A DNA stretch of 64,000 bases from Alcaligenes aquatilis (lineage in GTDB: Bacteria > Pseudomonadota > Gammaproteobacteria > Burkholderiales > Burkholderiaceae_B), in the NCBI RefSeq assembly GCF_003076515.1, contig NZ_CP022390.1, positions 2,604,001-2,668,000 on the forward strand. The letters are read 5' to 3'. Under the pieces are notes generated by a model, which ran no database searches, was not told the DNA's origin, and saw only the letters and a list, made by a program, of their open reading frames with translations. This document shows positions 52,603 through 61,513 of the stretch, in pieces (positions within the stretch are counted from its first letter, which is position 1; each line of letters opens with the position of its first letter). The position numbers and the translations under genes are program-made.

Positions 52603-53430
52603 ATGCCTGAACTGCCAGAAGTTGAAACAACTCGTCGCGGAATTGCGACGCTTATCCAGGGAAAAAATGTCCGACAATTCCTGGTTCACGAGCCTCGTCT
52701 GCGCTGGCCCGTGCCTGCCTGTTTACCGCAATGGATTGAAGGCCAGGCCGTCAACAATTGCACGCGTCGAGGCAAATACTTGTTGTTGCATTTTGAACAA
52801 GGCGTCCAGATCATCCATTTAGGCATGTCCGGCTCCTTGCGTCGTGTGGATCAGAACGAAGAACGCCGCAAACATGATCATGCGGAATGGATTTTTGATC
52901 AGGCCCGCTTCCTGCTGCACGACCCACGACGGTTTGGTGCGATATTATGGCACGCCCATAGGGACGGCCCTCTGGAAAACCACCCTTTACTACGTACTTT
53001 AGGGATCGAACCGTTTGATCCCTTGTTCACCCCGCAATACCTGCACCGCTACTTGCAAGGACGACGCATCGCCATCAAGCAAGCTCTACTGGGCGGCAAG
53101 ATTGTGGTGGGGGTAGGCAATATTTATGCGTCCGAGTCCCTGTTCCTGGCCGGTATTCACCCCGAACTGCCTGCCGGTGAGGTCTCCTTGCATCGCTGCG
53201 AAAAACTGCATTCGGCCATCTTGAGCACCTTGCAATCTGCTCTGGACTCAGGCGGCAGCACCTTGCGCGATTACGTCAACGCCAGTGGCGAACCGGGTGC
53301 CTACTTCGATATTCACGCCAATGTGTATGAGCGTGTGGGCAAACCCTGCACTCGCTGCCAACAGCCTATCAAACGGATAGTCCAAGGCCAACGCGCAACG
53401 TATTACTGCTCGCGCTGCCAGCGCCGCTAA
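52603..53430 (+). CDS. mutM: Formamidopyrimidine-DNA glycosylase
   Basis: A 275-residue Fpg. The catalytic N-terminal P-E-L-P-E-V-E-T, the helix-two-turn-helix with G-V-G-N-I-Y-A, and the C-terminal zinc finger (C-T-R-C ... C-S-R-C) are all present. It excises 8-oxoguanine and FapyG. It is divergent from the TPR gene. Confidence 0.97.
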   Translation: MPELPEVETTRRGIATLIQGKNVRQFLVHEPRLRWPVPACLPQWIEGQAVNNCTRRGKYLLLHFEQGVQIIHLGMSGSLRRVDQNEERRKHDHAEWIFDQARFLLHDPRRFGAILWHAHRDGPLENHPLLRTLGIEPFDPLFTPQYLHRYLQGRRIAIKQALLGGKIVVGVGNIYASESLFLAGIHPELPAGEVSLHRCEKLHSAILSTLQSALDSGGSTLRDYVNASGEPGAYFDIHANVYERVGKPCTRCQQPIKRIVQGQRATYYCSRCQRR

Positions 53431-53473
53431 GCCTCCTCTCCCCCCTCTCTAAAACACCTGATGCCCAATAAGG

Positions 53474-53498
53474 CAGGCAGGCGCTCGTCTGCCTGTTT
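53474..53498 (+). terminator. Terminator after mutM
   Basis: CAGGCAG (53474-53480) pairs with CTGCCTG (53489-53495) across an 8-nt loop, followed by TTT, 43 bp after the mutM stop. Confidence 0.65.
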
Positions 53499-53594
53499 CC
53501 CATTAAGCCTGCCCTATTCAGGTATTCACCTATATCTAACTGATTCACCATAAACTAATCTGACACTATCCCTATCGACTGTGGAGTCATTTTC

Positions 53595-54551
53595 ATGAGC
53601 AAGTCCTTCGCCTCGCATAACGACCTGGAAGACAAAGTCGTTGCCTTTGAAAAACTGTCCGACAACGCCTACGCCTATACGGCTGAAGGTGATCCCAACA
53701 CGGGCATCATCATTGGTGACGAGGCCATTATGGTGATCGACACCCAGGCCACGCCTGTCATGGCTGAAGACGTGATTCGCCGCATCCGTGAAGTCAGCGA
53801 CAAGCCCATCAAGTATGTCTTGCTGTCGCACTACCACGCCGTACGTGTGTTGGGCGCCTCGGCCTACGACGCCCAGGAAATCCTGGCCAGCCGCGACACC
53901 TACGACTTGATTGTGGAGCGCGGCGAGCAAGACAAGGCCAGCGAAATTGGCCGCTTCCCCCGCTTGTTCCGCAATGCCGAGTCCATTCCCCCCGGCCTGA
54001 CCTGGCCCACCATGACCTTTGAAGGTCACATGACGGTAGAACTGGGCAATCTGGAAGTACACCTGATGCAAGTGGGCCGTGGCCACACCAAGGGCGACAC
54101 CATTGCCTGGCTGCCCAAGCAGAAAATCCTGTTCGCCGGTGACCTGGTTGAATACCAATCCACCCCTTACGCCGGCGACTGCTACTTCCGCGAATGGCCC
54201 CGCACACTGGATCGCCTGGGCGAGTTCAACGCTGAACAAATGGTGCCAGGCCGTGGCCCGGCACTGAAAAATGCCACCGAGGTGCGTCAGGCGCTGGCCG
54301 GCACACGCGCATTTTTGACAGACCTGTACGCCAGCGTGCAGCAAGGCGCGGCAGCCGGTAAAGATCTAAAGACCATTTACCGCGAAACCTACGATTTCAT
54401 GAAGCCTCGCTACGCAGACTGGGTCATTTTTGATCACTGCATGCCCTTTGACGTGTCCCGTGCCTACGACGAAGTCAACGGTCACGAAGACCCACGCATC
54501 TGGACTGCCGAGCGCGATCTGGAAATGTGGAAACAGCTCGAAGGTCAGTAA
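53595..54551 (+). CDS. MBL-fold hydrolase with altered metal motif
   Basis: A 318-residue metallo-beta-lactamase-fold protein. The usual H-x-H-x-D-H motif reads S-H-Y-H-A-V-R, so the Asp-His of the second metal site is missing. The other ligands appear in G-H-T-K-G-D, F-A-G-D and D-H-C-M-P-F. It is first in the homogentisate operon, 24 bp before the FAD monooxygenase. I recall homologues with the same altered motif in the same place in related species, so this is likely a family trait. Activity may be mononuclear or changed; the substrate is unknown. Confidence 0.87.
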   Translation: MSKSFASHNDLEDKVVAFEKLSDNAYAYTAEGDPNTGIIIGDEAIMVIDTQATPVMAEDVIRRIREVSDKPIKYVLLSHYHAVRVLGASAYDAQEILASRDTYDLIVERGEQDKASEIGRFPRLFRNAESIPPGLTWPTMTFEGHMTVELGNLEVHLMQVGRGHTKGDTIAWLPKQKILFAGDLVEYQSTPYAGDCYFREWPRTLDRLGEFNAEQMVPGRGPALKNATEVRQALAGTRAFLTDLYASVQQGAAAGKDLKTIYRETYDFMKPRYADWVIFDHCMPFDVSRAYDEVNGHEDPRIWTAERDLEMWKQLEGQ

Positions 54552-54575
54552 GACGCAAGGCCAGGGAGAAAGAAA

Positions 54576-56249
54576 ATGGGAGACATTAATTACCAGACCC
54601 TGGAGCTGACGCAAGCGCCCCCACCGGCTACCCATGCCCGCCACCCGGTGGTGGTGGTGGGTGCTGGCCCGGTGGGGCTGACCATGGCTCTGGATCTGGC
54701 GGCCAAAGGCCACCAGGTCGTGATTCTGGACGACGACACCAGTCTGTCCAAGGGATCACGGGCCATTTGCTTTGCCAAACGCACTCTGGATATCTGGGAC
54801 CGATTGGGCGTGGGCTCACGCATGATGGACAAAGGCGTGTCCTGGAATGTGGGCAAGGTTTTTTTCCGCAACCAGGAAGTCTGGAGCTTTAATCTGCGGC
54901 CCGAAGAAGGCCACCAGCGCCCTGCCTTTATCAATTTGCAGCAGTACTACTGCGAAGGCTATCTATACGAGGCCGTCTGCGCCCAGCCCCTGATCGAGCT
55001 GCGTTCCGGCCATAAAGTGCTGAACGTGGTGAACCAGGCAGAAGGCGTGCATCTGGACGTAGAAACCCAGCAAGGCAATTACACCCTGGAAGCAGAATGG
55101 CTGCTGGCCTGCGACGGCTCGCGCTCGGCCATTCGCCGTGCCTTGGGTGAAAGCAGCAGCGGACGCGTGTTCAAAGACCGCTTCCTGATTGCCGATGTAC
55201 GCATGCAGGCCGACTTCCCCGCTGAACGCTGGTTCTGGTTTGACCCGCCTTTCCATCCCAATCAATCTGTTCTGCTGCACAGCCAGCCGGACAATGTCTG
55301 GCGCATCGACTTCCAATTGGGCTGGGATGCCGACCCGGTTGAGGCCGTCAAACCCGAAAACGTGCTGCCCCGCATTCGCGCTCTCCTGGGGGCCGACGCT
55401 CCCTTTGAGCTGGAATGGGTCAGCATTTACACCTTTGCCTGCGAGCGCATGGAACGCTTCCGCCATGGCCGTATTCTGTTTGCCGGGGACTCGGCCCACC
55501 GTGTCTCGCCTTTTGGTGCACGCGGCGCCAATAGCGGTATCCAGGACGCCGACAATCTAGCCTGGAAGCTGAATCTGGTTCTGAATGCCCAGGCTCCCGA
55601 CAGCCTGCTGGACAGCTATAGCCATGAACGTGAACTGGCCGCGGACGAGAACATCCGCCACTCCAGCCGTTCAACCGATTTCATTACTCCTAAAAGCGAA
55701 GTCAGCCGCCTGTTCCGTGATGCGGCCCTGATCCTGGCACGTCGCCACGCCTTTGCCCGTGTACTGGTCAATAGCGGCCGCCTGTCTTTGCCCAGCGCCT
55801 ATCCGGACAGCCCCTTGAATACGGCTGACACACACGAGTTTTCTGCAAGTGCCACCGCGCTAGGCGCCTGCGTGCCCGATGCACCTGTTCAAAAGAACGG
55901 TCAGGACGACTGGTGGCTCGCTCAATTAGGAGCCGGTTTCACCCTGCTGGAGTTTGGCGAAGGCCAGGTCAAACAACCTGAAGCAATCGAGGAACTGGTC
56001 GCCCAAGGGCTGTTGACCCGCCTGCGCGTCTGGCCCGCAGGCACTAGCGCAGCCCTGGCCCAAGGCGGCATCATCGACAGCCAGGATATGCTGCGCCAGC
56101 GTTACGACGCTCAGCCCGGTTCCTGCTATCTGATCCGCCCTGATCAACACCTGTGCGCCCGCTGGCGTCATCTGGACGGGCAAGCTGTCCAGACTGCCAT
56201 ACACAAAGCCTGTGGCCATTTCCTGGAGAGTGCTTCATGTCTACACTGA
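54576..56249 (+). CDS. FAD-dependent monooxygenase (PHBH/PheA type)
   Basis: A 557-residue flavoprotein hydroxylase with the FAD-binding G-A-G-P-V-G-L near residue 31, the D-G motif in C-D-G-S-R-S-A, and G-D-S-A-H-R-V-S-P-F-G-A-R-G near residue 305. It belongs to the aromatic-ring hydroxylases. In this operon it may hydroxylate a phenyl compound towards homogentisate or a related ring-cleavage substrate. The 3' end overlaps the DUF2783 gene by 13 bp, showing tight coupling. Confidence 0.87.
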   Translation: MGDINYQTLELTQAPPPATHARHPVVVVGAGPVGLTMALDLAAKGHQVVILDDDTSLSKGSRAICFAKRTLDIWDRLGVGSRMMDKGVSWNVGKVFFRNQEVWSFNLRPEEGHQRPAFINLQQYYCEGYLYEAVCAQPLIELRSGHKVLNVVNQAEGVHLDVETQQGNYTLEAEWLLACDGSRSAIRRALGESSSGRVFKDRFLIADVRMQADFPAERWFWFDPPFHPNQSVLLHSQPDNVWRIDFQLGWDADPVEAVKPENVLPRIRALLGADAPFELEWVSIYTFACERMERFRHGRILFAGDSAHRVSPFGARGANSGIQDADNLAWKLNLVLNAQAPDSLLDSYSHERELAADENIRHSSRSTDFITPKSEVSRLFRDAALILARRHAFARVLVNSGRLSLPSAYPDSPLNTADTHEFSASATALGACVPDAPVQKNGQDDWWLAQLGAGFTLLEFGEGQVKQPEAIEELVAQGLLTRLRVWPAGTSAALAQGGIIDSQDMLRQRYDAQPGSCYLIRPDQHLCARWRHLDGQAVQTAIHKACGHFLESASCLH

Positions 56250-56446
56250 ATACCGATACCCCCCTGGAACGGGCTGACGATTTCTACCAAATGTTGATCG
56301 ATGCCCACCAAGGCCTGAGCACGGCACAAAGTCATGCCATGAATGCCGCTTTGGTACTTTTGCTGTGCAATCATGTCGGCTCGCTGGATGTGATCAAGCA
56401 AGCCTTGGATGCCGCCCGCCAGACCTGCCTGGAGCAGGCTGCCTGA
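56237..56446 (+). CDS. DUF2783 small protein
   Basis: A 69-residue protein with the DUF2783 pattern: D-D-F-Y-Q-M-L-I-D-A-H, then a helical C-terminal part with N-H-V-G-S-L. The ATG at 56237 has GGAG upstream and overlaps the monooxygenase gene. Members are found almost only between this hydroxylase and hmgA, hence a possible small subunit or partner of the hydroxylase. Confidence 0.82.
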   Translation: MSTLNTDTPLERADDFYQMLIDAHQGLSTAQSHAMNAALVLLLCNHVGSLDVIKQALDAARQTCLEQAA

Positions 56447-56461
56447 ATCTGGAGACCCCTA

Positions 56462-57766
56462 ATGAGCTCGTTGAACTATCAGATTGGTTTTGGTAACGCT
56501 TTTGCCACCGAGGCGCTGCCCGGTGCGCTGCCCATTGGACGCAATTCGCCCCAAAAGTGTCCGTATGGCTTGTATGCCGAGCAGTTGTCCGGCACAGCCT
56601 TTACCGCGCCGCGTGCCGACAACCGCCGCTCCTGGCTGTACCGCATTCGCCCCAGCGCCAAGCAAGGGGCATTTACGGCCTTTGAAGGCGCTCCTTATTG
56701 GAATGAAGACTTCGGACAAGGCCCGGCCAACCCCAACCGTTTGCGCTGGAACCCGCTGAATCTACCCGGCAAGCCAACCGATTTTCTGGCCGGCGTCCAT
56801 ACCTGGGCAGGCAATGGCAGCAGTGATTCGCAAAGCGGCATTGCCATCCATCTGTACGCCATCAACCAGTCCATGGGACGGCGCGTGTTCTATAACGCCG
56901 ACGCCGAAATGATGTTCGTGCCTGAGCAGGGTCGCCTGCGTCTGGTCAGCGAACTGGGCATCATGGAAATCGAGCCTTGCGAGATTGCCGTCATGCCGCG
57001 TGGCGTACGCTTCAAGGTCGAGTTGCTGGACGACGTGGCACGCGGTTATCTGCTGGAAAACTTCGGTGCTCCCCTGCGTTTACCTGAACTGGGCCCGATC
57101 GGCTCTAACGGCCTGGCCAATGCCCGTGACTTCAAGACACCCGTGGCCTGGTATGAGGACGTGAACGAGCCTCATGAGCTGGTCACCAAATTCACAGGCG
57201 GCTTCTGGGTTGCCCAACTGACGCACTCACCGTTGGATGTGGTGGCCTGGCATGGCACGCACGCCCCCTACAAATACGATTTACGCGACTTTAACGTGAT
57301 CGGCTCGATCAGCTATGATCACCCCGACCCGTGCATTTTCAGCGTACTGACCTCGCCCTCCGACACCCCCGGCACGGCCAACCTGGACTTCGCCATTTTC
57401 CCGCCACGCATTCTGGCCATGGAAAACACCTTCCGCCCACCGTGGTTCCACCGTAACTTCGCCAGCGAATTCATGGGACTGATACACGGTGTGTACGATG
57501 CCAAGGCCGACGGCTTTGCACCGGGCGGCTCCAGCCTGCACAATTGCATGAGCCCGCATGGCCCCGACGCCAACACCTTTGACAAGGCCAGCTCTGCGGA
57601 CCTGAGCAAGGCGGACTATCTGCGCGGTACCATGGCCTTTATGTTCGAGACACGCAAAGTTATCCGCCCCTCGCCACAGGCCTTGCAAAGCGGCAGTCTG
57701 CAAGCCAATTACGATGCCGTCTGGGACGGACTGGAAAAACACTTCTCTACGGAACAAAAGGCATGA
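56462..57766 (+). CDS. hmgA: Homogentisate 1,2-dioxygenase
   Basis: A 434-residue HmgA of usual length. The start Y-Q-I-G-F-G-N-A-F, the W-L-Y-R-I-R-P segment and the Fe-site region W-F-H-R-N ... E-F-M-G-L-I-H-G are clear. It opens homogentisate to maleylacetoacetate in tyrosine breakdown. It follows DUF2783 by 15 bp and overlaps fahA as ATGA. Confidence 0.97.
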   Translation: MSSLNYQIGFGNAFATEALPGALPIGRNSPQKCPYGLYAEQLSGTAFTAPRADNRRSWLYRIRPSAKQGAFTAFEGAPYWNEDFGQGPANPNRLRWNPLNLPGKPTDFLAGVHTWAGNGSSDSQSGIAIHLYAINQSMGRRVFYNADAEMMFVPEQGRLRLVSELGIMEIEPCEIAVMPRGVRFKVELLDDVARGYLLENFGAPLRLPELGPIGSNGLANARDFKTPVAWYEDVNEPHELVTKFTGGFWVAQLTHSPLDVVAWHGTHAPYKYDLRDFNVIGSISYDHPDPCIFSVLTSPSDTPGTANLDFAIFPPRILAMENTFRPPWFHRNFASEFMGLIHGVYDAKADGFAPGGSSLHNCMSPHGPDANTFDKASSADLSKADYLRGTMAFMFETRKVIRPSPQALQSGSLQANYDAVWDGLEKHFSTEQKA

Positions 57767-59088
57767 CCCGACCTTATCTGAATGACACTCACGACCCCAA
57801 GCTGCAAAGCTGGGTGCCCGGCGCGAACGAGGCCGATAACGGTTTCCCCATCCAGAACCTGCCCTTTGCCGTGGCCCGTCGCCGTGACAGTCAGGAGGAC
57901 TTTCGCGTCATGGTGGCCATTGGCCCTTACGCGCTGGACCTGGGGCTGTTGGCCAGCGATACTCCCTGGCACGGCCAAGCCGCCGACGCCTTGGCCGCTT
58001 GCGTCAAACCTGCACTCAATGAGCTGATGGCCTTGGGCCAGGAATACTGGAGCGCGCTACGTGCGGCCTTGTCGCATGACCTGCGCCAGGGTGCTTCGGC
58101 CGAGTCGCGCCTGCGCCCCATGCTGATCGAGCGCAGCAAGCTGGAATACGCCCTGCCCGCCCAAATTGGCGACTACACCGATTTCTACATTTCCGTGCAC
58201 CACGCAACGGCGATAGGAAAACAGTTCCGCCCCGATGCGCCCTTGCTGCCCAACTACAAGTGGGTCCCGATTGGCTACCACGGTCGCGCCTCCAGCATCG
58301 GCGTATCCGGCCAGCAGTTCCCACGTCCTGTCGGCCAGACCCGCCCACCCGAGGGGCAGGAGCAGCCCAACTTTGGTCCTTGCCAACGCCTGGACTTCGA
58401 GCTGGAAATGGGCATTCTGATTGGCAAAGGCAACGAAGCGGGTCACCGTATCCCTATCGCTCAGGCAGACGAGCACGTTTTTGGTCTGTGCCTGTTCAAT
58501 GACTGGTCGGCCCGCGATCTGCAGGCTTGGGAATACCAACCTTTGGGCCCTTTCCTGGCCAAGAACTTTGCCTCGACGATCTCCCCTTGGGTGGTGACGC
58601 TGGAAGCCCTGGCTCCCTTCCGTCGCCCATTCAACCGCCCCGAGTCCGATCCTCAGCCTCTGCCCTATTTGCAGGATCAGGCCAACCAAGAAAGTGGCGT
58701 TCTGGACGTGGAACTGGAGGTGTACCTGAGCACCGAGCAGTCTCGTCAGCAAAAGAAAGATCCGGCCTTACTCTCGCGCAGCAACTTCAAGGAAGCCTAT
58801 TGGACCGTGGCCCAACTGGTCGCCCACCACAGCGTCAACGGCTGCAATCTGCAAACCGGCGACCTGCTGGGTACCGGCACCTTGTCCGGCCCAGCCAAAG
58901 GTCAGGAAGGCTCTTTACTGGAGATGAACCAGGGCGGTAAAAACCCCATTGATCTGCCTTGGGGCGAACAACGCAAGTTCCTGGAAGATCAGGACGAGAT
59001 CATCTTGAAGGGCCAGTGCCGTCAAGAGGGCTACCCGACCCTGTCTTTCGGTGAGTGCGCCGGACGCGTATTGCCTGCCATACCTTAA
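57763..59088 (+). CDS. fahA: Fumarylacetoacetase
   Basis: A 441-residue FAH with the N-terminal F-P-I-Q-N-L-P-F and the catalytic C-terminal domain with D-F-x-x-S-x-x-H, G-R-A-S-S-I, E-L-E-M and F-N-D-W-S-A-R-D. It hydrolyses fumarylacetoacetate to fumarate and acetoacetate. Its 4-bp overlap with hmgA marks one operon. A maleylacetoacetate isomerase gene is not adjacent. Confidence 0.97.
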   Translation: MTRPYLNDTHDPKLQSWVPGANEADNGFPIQNLPFAVARRRDSQEDFRVMVAIGPYALDLGLLASDTPWHGQAADALAACVKPALNELMALGQEYWSALRAALSHDLRQGASAESRLRPMLIERSKLEYALPAQIGDYTDFYISVHHATAIGKQFRPDAPLLPNYKWVPIGYHGRASSIGVSGQQFPRPVGQTRPPEGQEQPNFGPCQRLDFELEMGILIGKGNEAGHRIPIAQADEHVFGLCLFNDWSARDLQAWEYQPLGPFLAKNFASTISPWVVTLEALAPFRRPFNRPESDPQPLPYLQDQANQESGVLDVELEVYLSTEQSRQQKKDPALLSRSNFKEAYWTVAQLVAHHSVNGCNLQTGDLLGTGTLSGPAKGQEGSLLEMNQGGKNPIDLPWGEQRKFLEDQDEIILKGQCRQEGYPTLSFGECAGRVLPAIP

Positions 59089-59146
59089 GCACAGGCGGTC
59101 CATGCCTGCCAAGGTCTGATTGGCAAGAGACGCTTGCTTGTGAACG

Positions 59147-59183
59147 ACACCCCGAAGCCCGCATCTGGCTTCGGGGTGTTTTT
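59147..59183 (+). terminator. Rho-independent terminator after fahA
   Basis: ACACCCCGAAGCC (59147-59159) pairs with GGCTTCGGGGTGT (59167-59179), 7-nt loop, followed by TTTT. It ends the homogentisate operon. Confidence 0.88.
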
Positions 59184-59221
59184 ACGTACCAGCTCTCAAA
59201 AACAGGACTCGTTAAAATGAC

Positions 59222-59245
59222 AAAGGGGACTTGACGTCCCCTTTT
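59222..59245. terminator. Terminator of the PAP2 gene (convergent side)
   Basis: AAAGGGGAC (59222-59230) pairs with GTCCCCTTT (59236-59244), 5-nt loop. On the minus strand it follows the PAP2 gene at 59261, so it can end both converging units. Confidence 0.7.
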
Positions 59246-59260
59246 GCAGATTAAAAACCA

Positions 59261-59947
59261 CTAAGCAGGCAATTGCTTGCGTCTGGCCCAAGACCACAGG
59301 ATATAAAACAGCCCACAGCCGTACAACCCTAAAACAGCACCGGAGGCCAGCACTTGGCTAATGAAATGGTAGCCCTGCATAATGCGCAAAAAACCAAACA
59401 GCAAACCTGCGCTGATACCCAGCACAAAGCCCCCGATGGCCAACTTGCGGCACCCTATCATGAGGCCTACAAAAAACAGGGACAAGAGCACAAAGCCAGA
59501 TGCGGCATGGGCACTGGGCAAGGCATTGCCCGCCTGCGCCCAAGAGTGCGCCCAAAAATAGTCAGGCATGGATTCTGTACCACCAAACATGGCCAAATTA
59601 AAGGGACGCGGCATAGCGGTCAGATGTTTCAGCACACCCACTAACAAGGGGCCACTGCCCATGAAGAAAGCCGCCCCCGCCCAAGCCAATTGGCGGCACG
59701 AGCCCTTGGGCTGGCGCCAAGCCACCATCGTCCATATGACTGCACCGCCAAAAGGGACGAACCACACCAGTCTGCGCCCGAACAAATCCACAAAAGGCTG
59801 CAGACGCCAGGAGAAGTCCTGGACTTGCGAATCATAGAAATAGGCGCTGAGTGACAGATCCGTTGCCGAACCCATCGTCACTGCCGCGACGATTCCCAAA
59901 ACCGTAAACAAGACGGCACTGGCAACGATATAAGGACGAAAAAACAT
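59261..59947 (-). CDS. PAP2-family phosphatase
   Basis: A 228-residue membrane phosphatase with about six hydrophobic segments and the acid-phosphatase motifs K-H-L-T-A-M-P-R-P (C1), P-S-A-H-A-A-S (C2) and R-I-M-Q-G-Y-H-F-I-S-Q (C3), with all catalytic residues. Likely substrates are lipid phosphates such as undecaprenyl pyrophosphate, phosphatidylglycerophosphate or lipid A. It is followed by nothing on its strand except the terminator. Confidence 0.88.
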   Translation of the reverse strand: MFFRPYIVASAVLFTVLGIVAAVTMGSATDLSLSAYFYDSQVQDFSWRLQPFVDLFGRRLVWFVPFGGAVIWTMVAWRQPKGSCRQLAWAGAAFFMGSGPLLVGVLKHLTAMPRPFNLAMFGGTESMPDYFWAHSWAQAGNALPSAHAASGFVLLSLFFVGLMIGCRKLAIGGFVLGISAGLLFGFLRIMQGYHFISQVLASGAVLGLYGCGLFYILWSWARRKQLPA

Positions 59948-59968
59948 CTACACACCAAGTAACTTCGG

Positions 59969-61384
59969 TCAGTCGGGCAATACCTTACCGGGGTTCATGA
60001 TTCCCAAAGGATCCAGCGCCGTCTTGATTTGCTTCATCAAGGCCAGGGAAACGGGATCTTTATAACGTGGCAGCAGTTGGCGCTTGAGTTGACCCACACC
60101 ATGCTCGGCGCTGATCGAACCATTGAAGCGGTGCACGCTGTCATGTACCAGGGCGTAAATCTCGTCCTGGCGCTTTAACAGCTCTTGTTCCGTGAAAGCC
60201 GTCCCACGCGCCACGTTGTAGTGCAAGTTGCCGTCGCCCAAATGCCCGAACGTTACGTTTTCCAGACCGGGGAAGGCTTCCTGCAAGGCCTTGTCCGTCT
60301 CATGCACAAATTGGGACATCACAGACACGGGAAGGGAAACATCATGCTTGATGCTTTTGCCATAGGTTTTTTCAGCCAGCGGAATGCTTTCACGCAAGTG
60401 CCAGAGCGCTTTGCTTTGTGCAATGGTCTCGGCAATGACGGCGTCTTGCACCAAGTCTTGCTCCAGGGCCTGACCGATCACGCTTTCAAAGCGCTCGCGG
60501 GCATGCTCCAGGCTCTCGCTGTCGGACAGCTCCAGCAAGGCATACCAGGCCGCTTTTTCTGCCGGGCCCTGGAAAGGCATGCGTTGATCAGGGTAGCAAT
60601 GCAGCACGGCTTGCAGGCAATTGCCTGCAATCAGCTCAAAGCCGGTCAAGGAAGCGGCCAGACCCTGACGGGCCAGCGCCAACACTTGTATGGCATCTTC
60701 AATGGTGTTCAGCGCCAGCAAGGCGGTACATGCCGCTACTGGCTGGGGATAGAGCTTGATGGTGGCGGCGGTGATGATGCCCAGGGTACCTTCGCTACCA
60801 ATGAACAGGTTGCGCAGGTCGTAGCCGGTATTGTCTTTACGCAAGCCAAGCAGACCATGCAGGATCTCGCCCTGGGCCGTCACGACCTCCAGCCCCAAAG
60901 TCAGGTCACGAGCATTACCGTAACGCAGAACCTGTGTACCACCCGCATTGGTGGCCAGATTGCCACCAATGGTGCAACTGCCTTCTGCGGCCAGACTTAA
61001 GGGAAACAGGCGCTGATGGTCGCGAGCAGCTTGCTGCACGTTTTGCAAAATGCAGCCTGCTTCCACCACCATGGTGTCGTTTTCCGTATCCACACTGCGA
61101 ATCTTGTTCAAGCGCTCCAAAGACAGCACTAGTGCTGTCGCGCTATTGTCCGGCGTCGCCCCCCCACACAAGCCGGTATTGCCGCCTTGAGGGACGATGG
61201 GCACACGATGCTCGGCGCATAGACGCACGACCTGGGCCACTTCTTGCGTCGTTGCAGGCCGGGCCACCGCCAAAGCAGTACCGATATAGCGTCCACGCCA
61301 ATCTTCCAGGTACTGCTGCATGGATTGTCCCGTCAGCACGTGCTGCTGACCAATACGCTGTTCAAGTTCGTTCAGAAAAGTCAT
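59969..61384 (-). CDS. FAD-binding oxidoreductase (GlcD/D-2-hydroxyacid dehydrogenase type)
   Basis: A 471-residue FAD-linked oxidase of the VAO/PCMH fold: FAD motifs V-P-Q-G-G-N-T-G-L-C-G-G (near residue 67) and S-E-G-T-L-G-I-I-T, and the C-terminal domain with H-L-G-D-G-N-L-H-Y-N-V and E-H-G-V-G. Relatives oxidise D-lactate, glycolate or D-2-hydroxyglutarate. The start at 61384 (M-T-F-L-N-E-L) is chosen because the four residues before it are not conserved. It is divergent from the phosphomannomutase gene. Confidence 0.85.
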   Translation of the reverse strand: MTFLNELEQRIGQQHVLTGQSMQQYLEDWRGRYIGTALAVARPATTQEVAQVVRLCAEHRVPIVPQGGNTGLCGGATPDNSATALVLSLERLNKIRSVDTENDTMVVEAGCILQNVQQAARDHQRLFPLSLAAEGSCTIGGNLATNAGGTQVLRYGNARDLTLGLEVVTAQGEILHGLLGLRKDNTGYDLRNLFIGSEGTLGIITAATIKLYPQPVAACTALLALNTIEDAIQVLALARQGLAASLTGFELIAGNCLQAVLHCYPDQRMPFQGPAEKAAWYALLELSDSESLEHARERFESVIGQALEQDLVQDAVIAETIAQSKALWHLRESIPLAEKTYGKSIKHDVSLPVSVMSQFVHETDKALQEAFPGLENVTFGHLGDGNLHYNVARGTAFTEQELLKRQDEIYALVHDSVHRFNGSISAEHGVGQLKRQLLPRYKDPVSLALMKQIKTALDPLGIMNPGKVLPD

Positions 61385-61513
61385 GACCCAAGCCACTCAA
61401 GAAAAACAATCAGGCGCTCTTGCTGTCGCGCTACAGCTCTTAATGGTAACTCACGAAAGCCGGGGACATTCGCGCTAAACTGCTTTCTTTGTTTATCCCC
61501 TTCAGGACGCGAC

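Noticed and set aside
61244..61513. 90-residue N-terminal extension of the phosphohexomutase
   Set aside because: It lies antisense to the divergent oxidoreductase gene; the GTG at 61514 with CAGGA upstream gives the family N-terminus.
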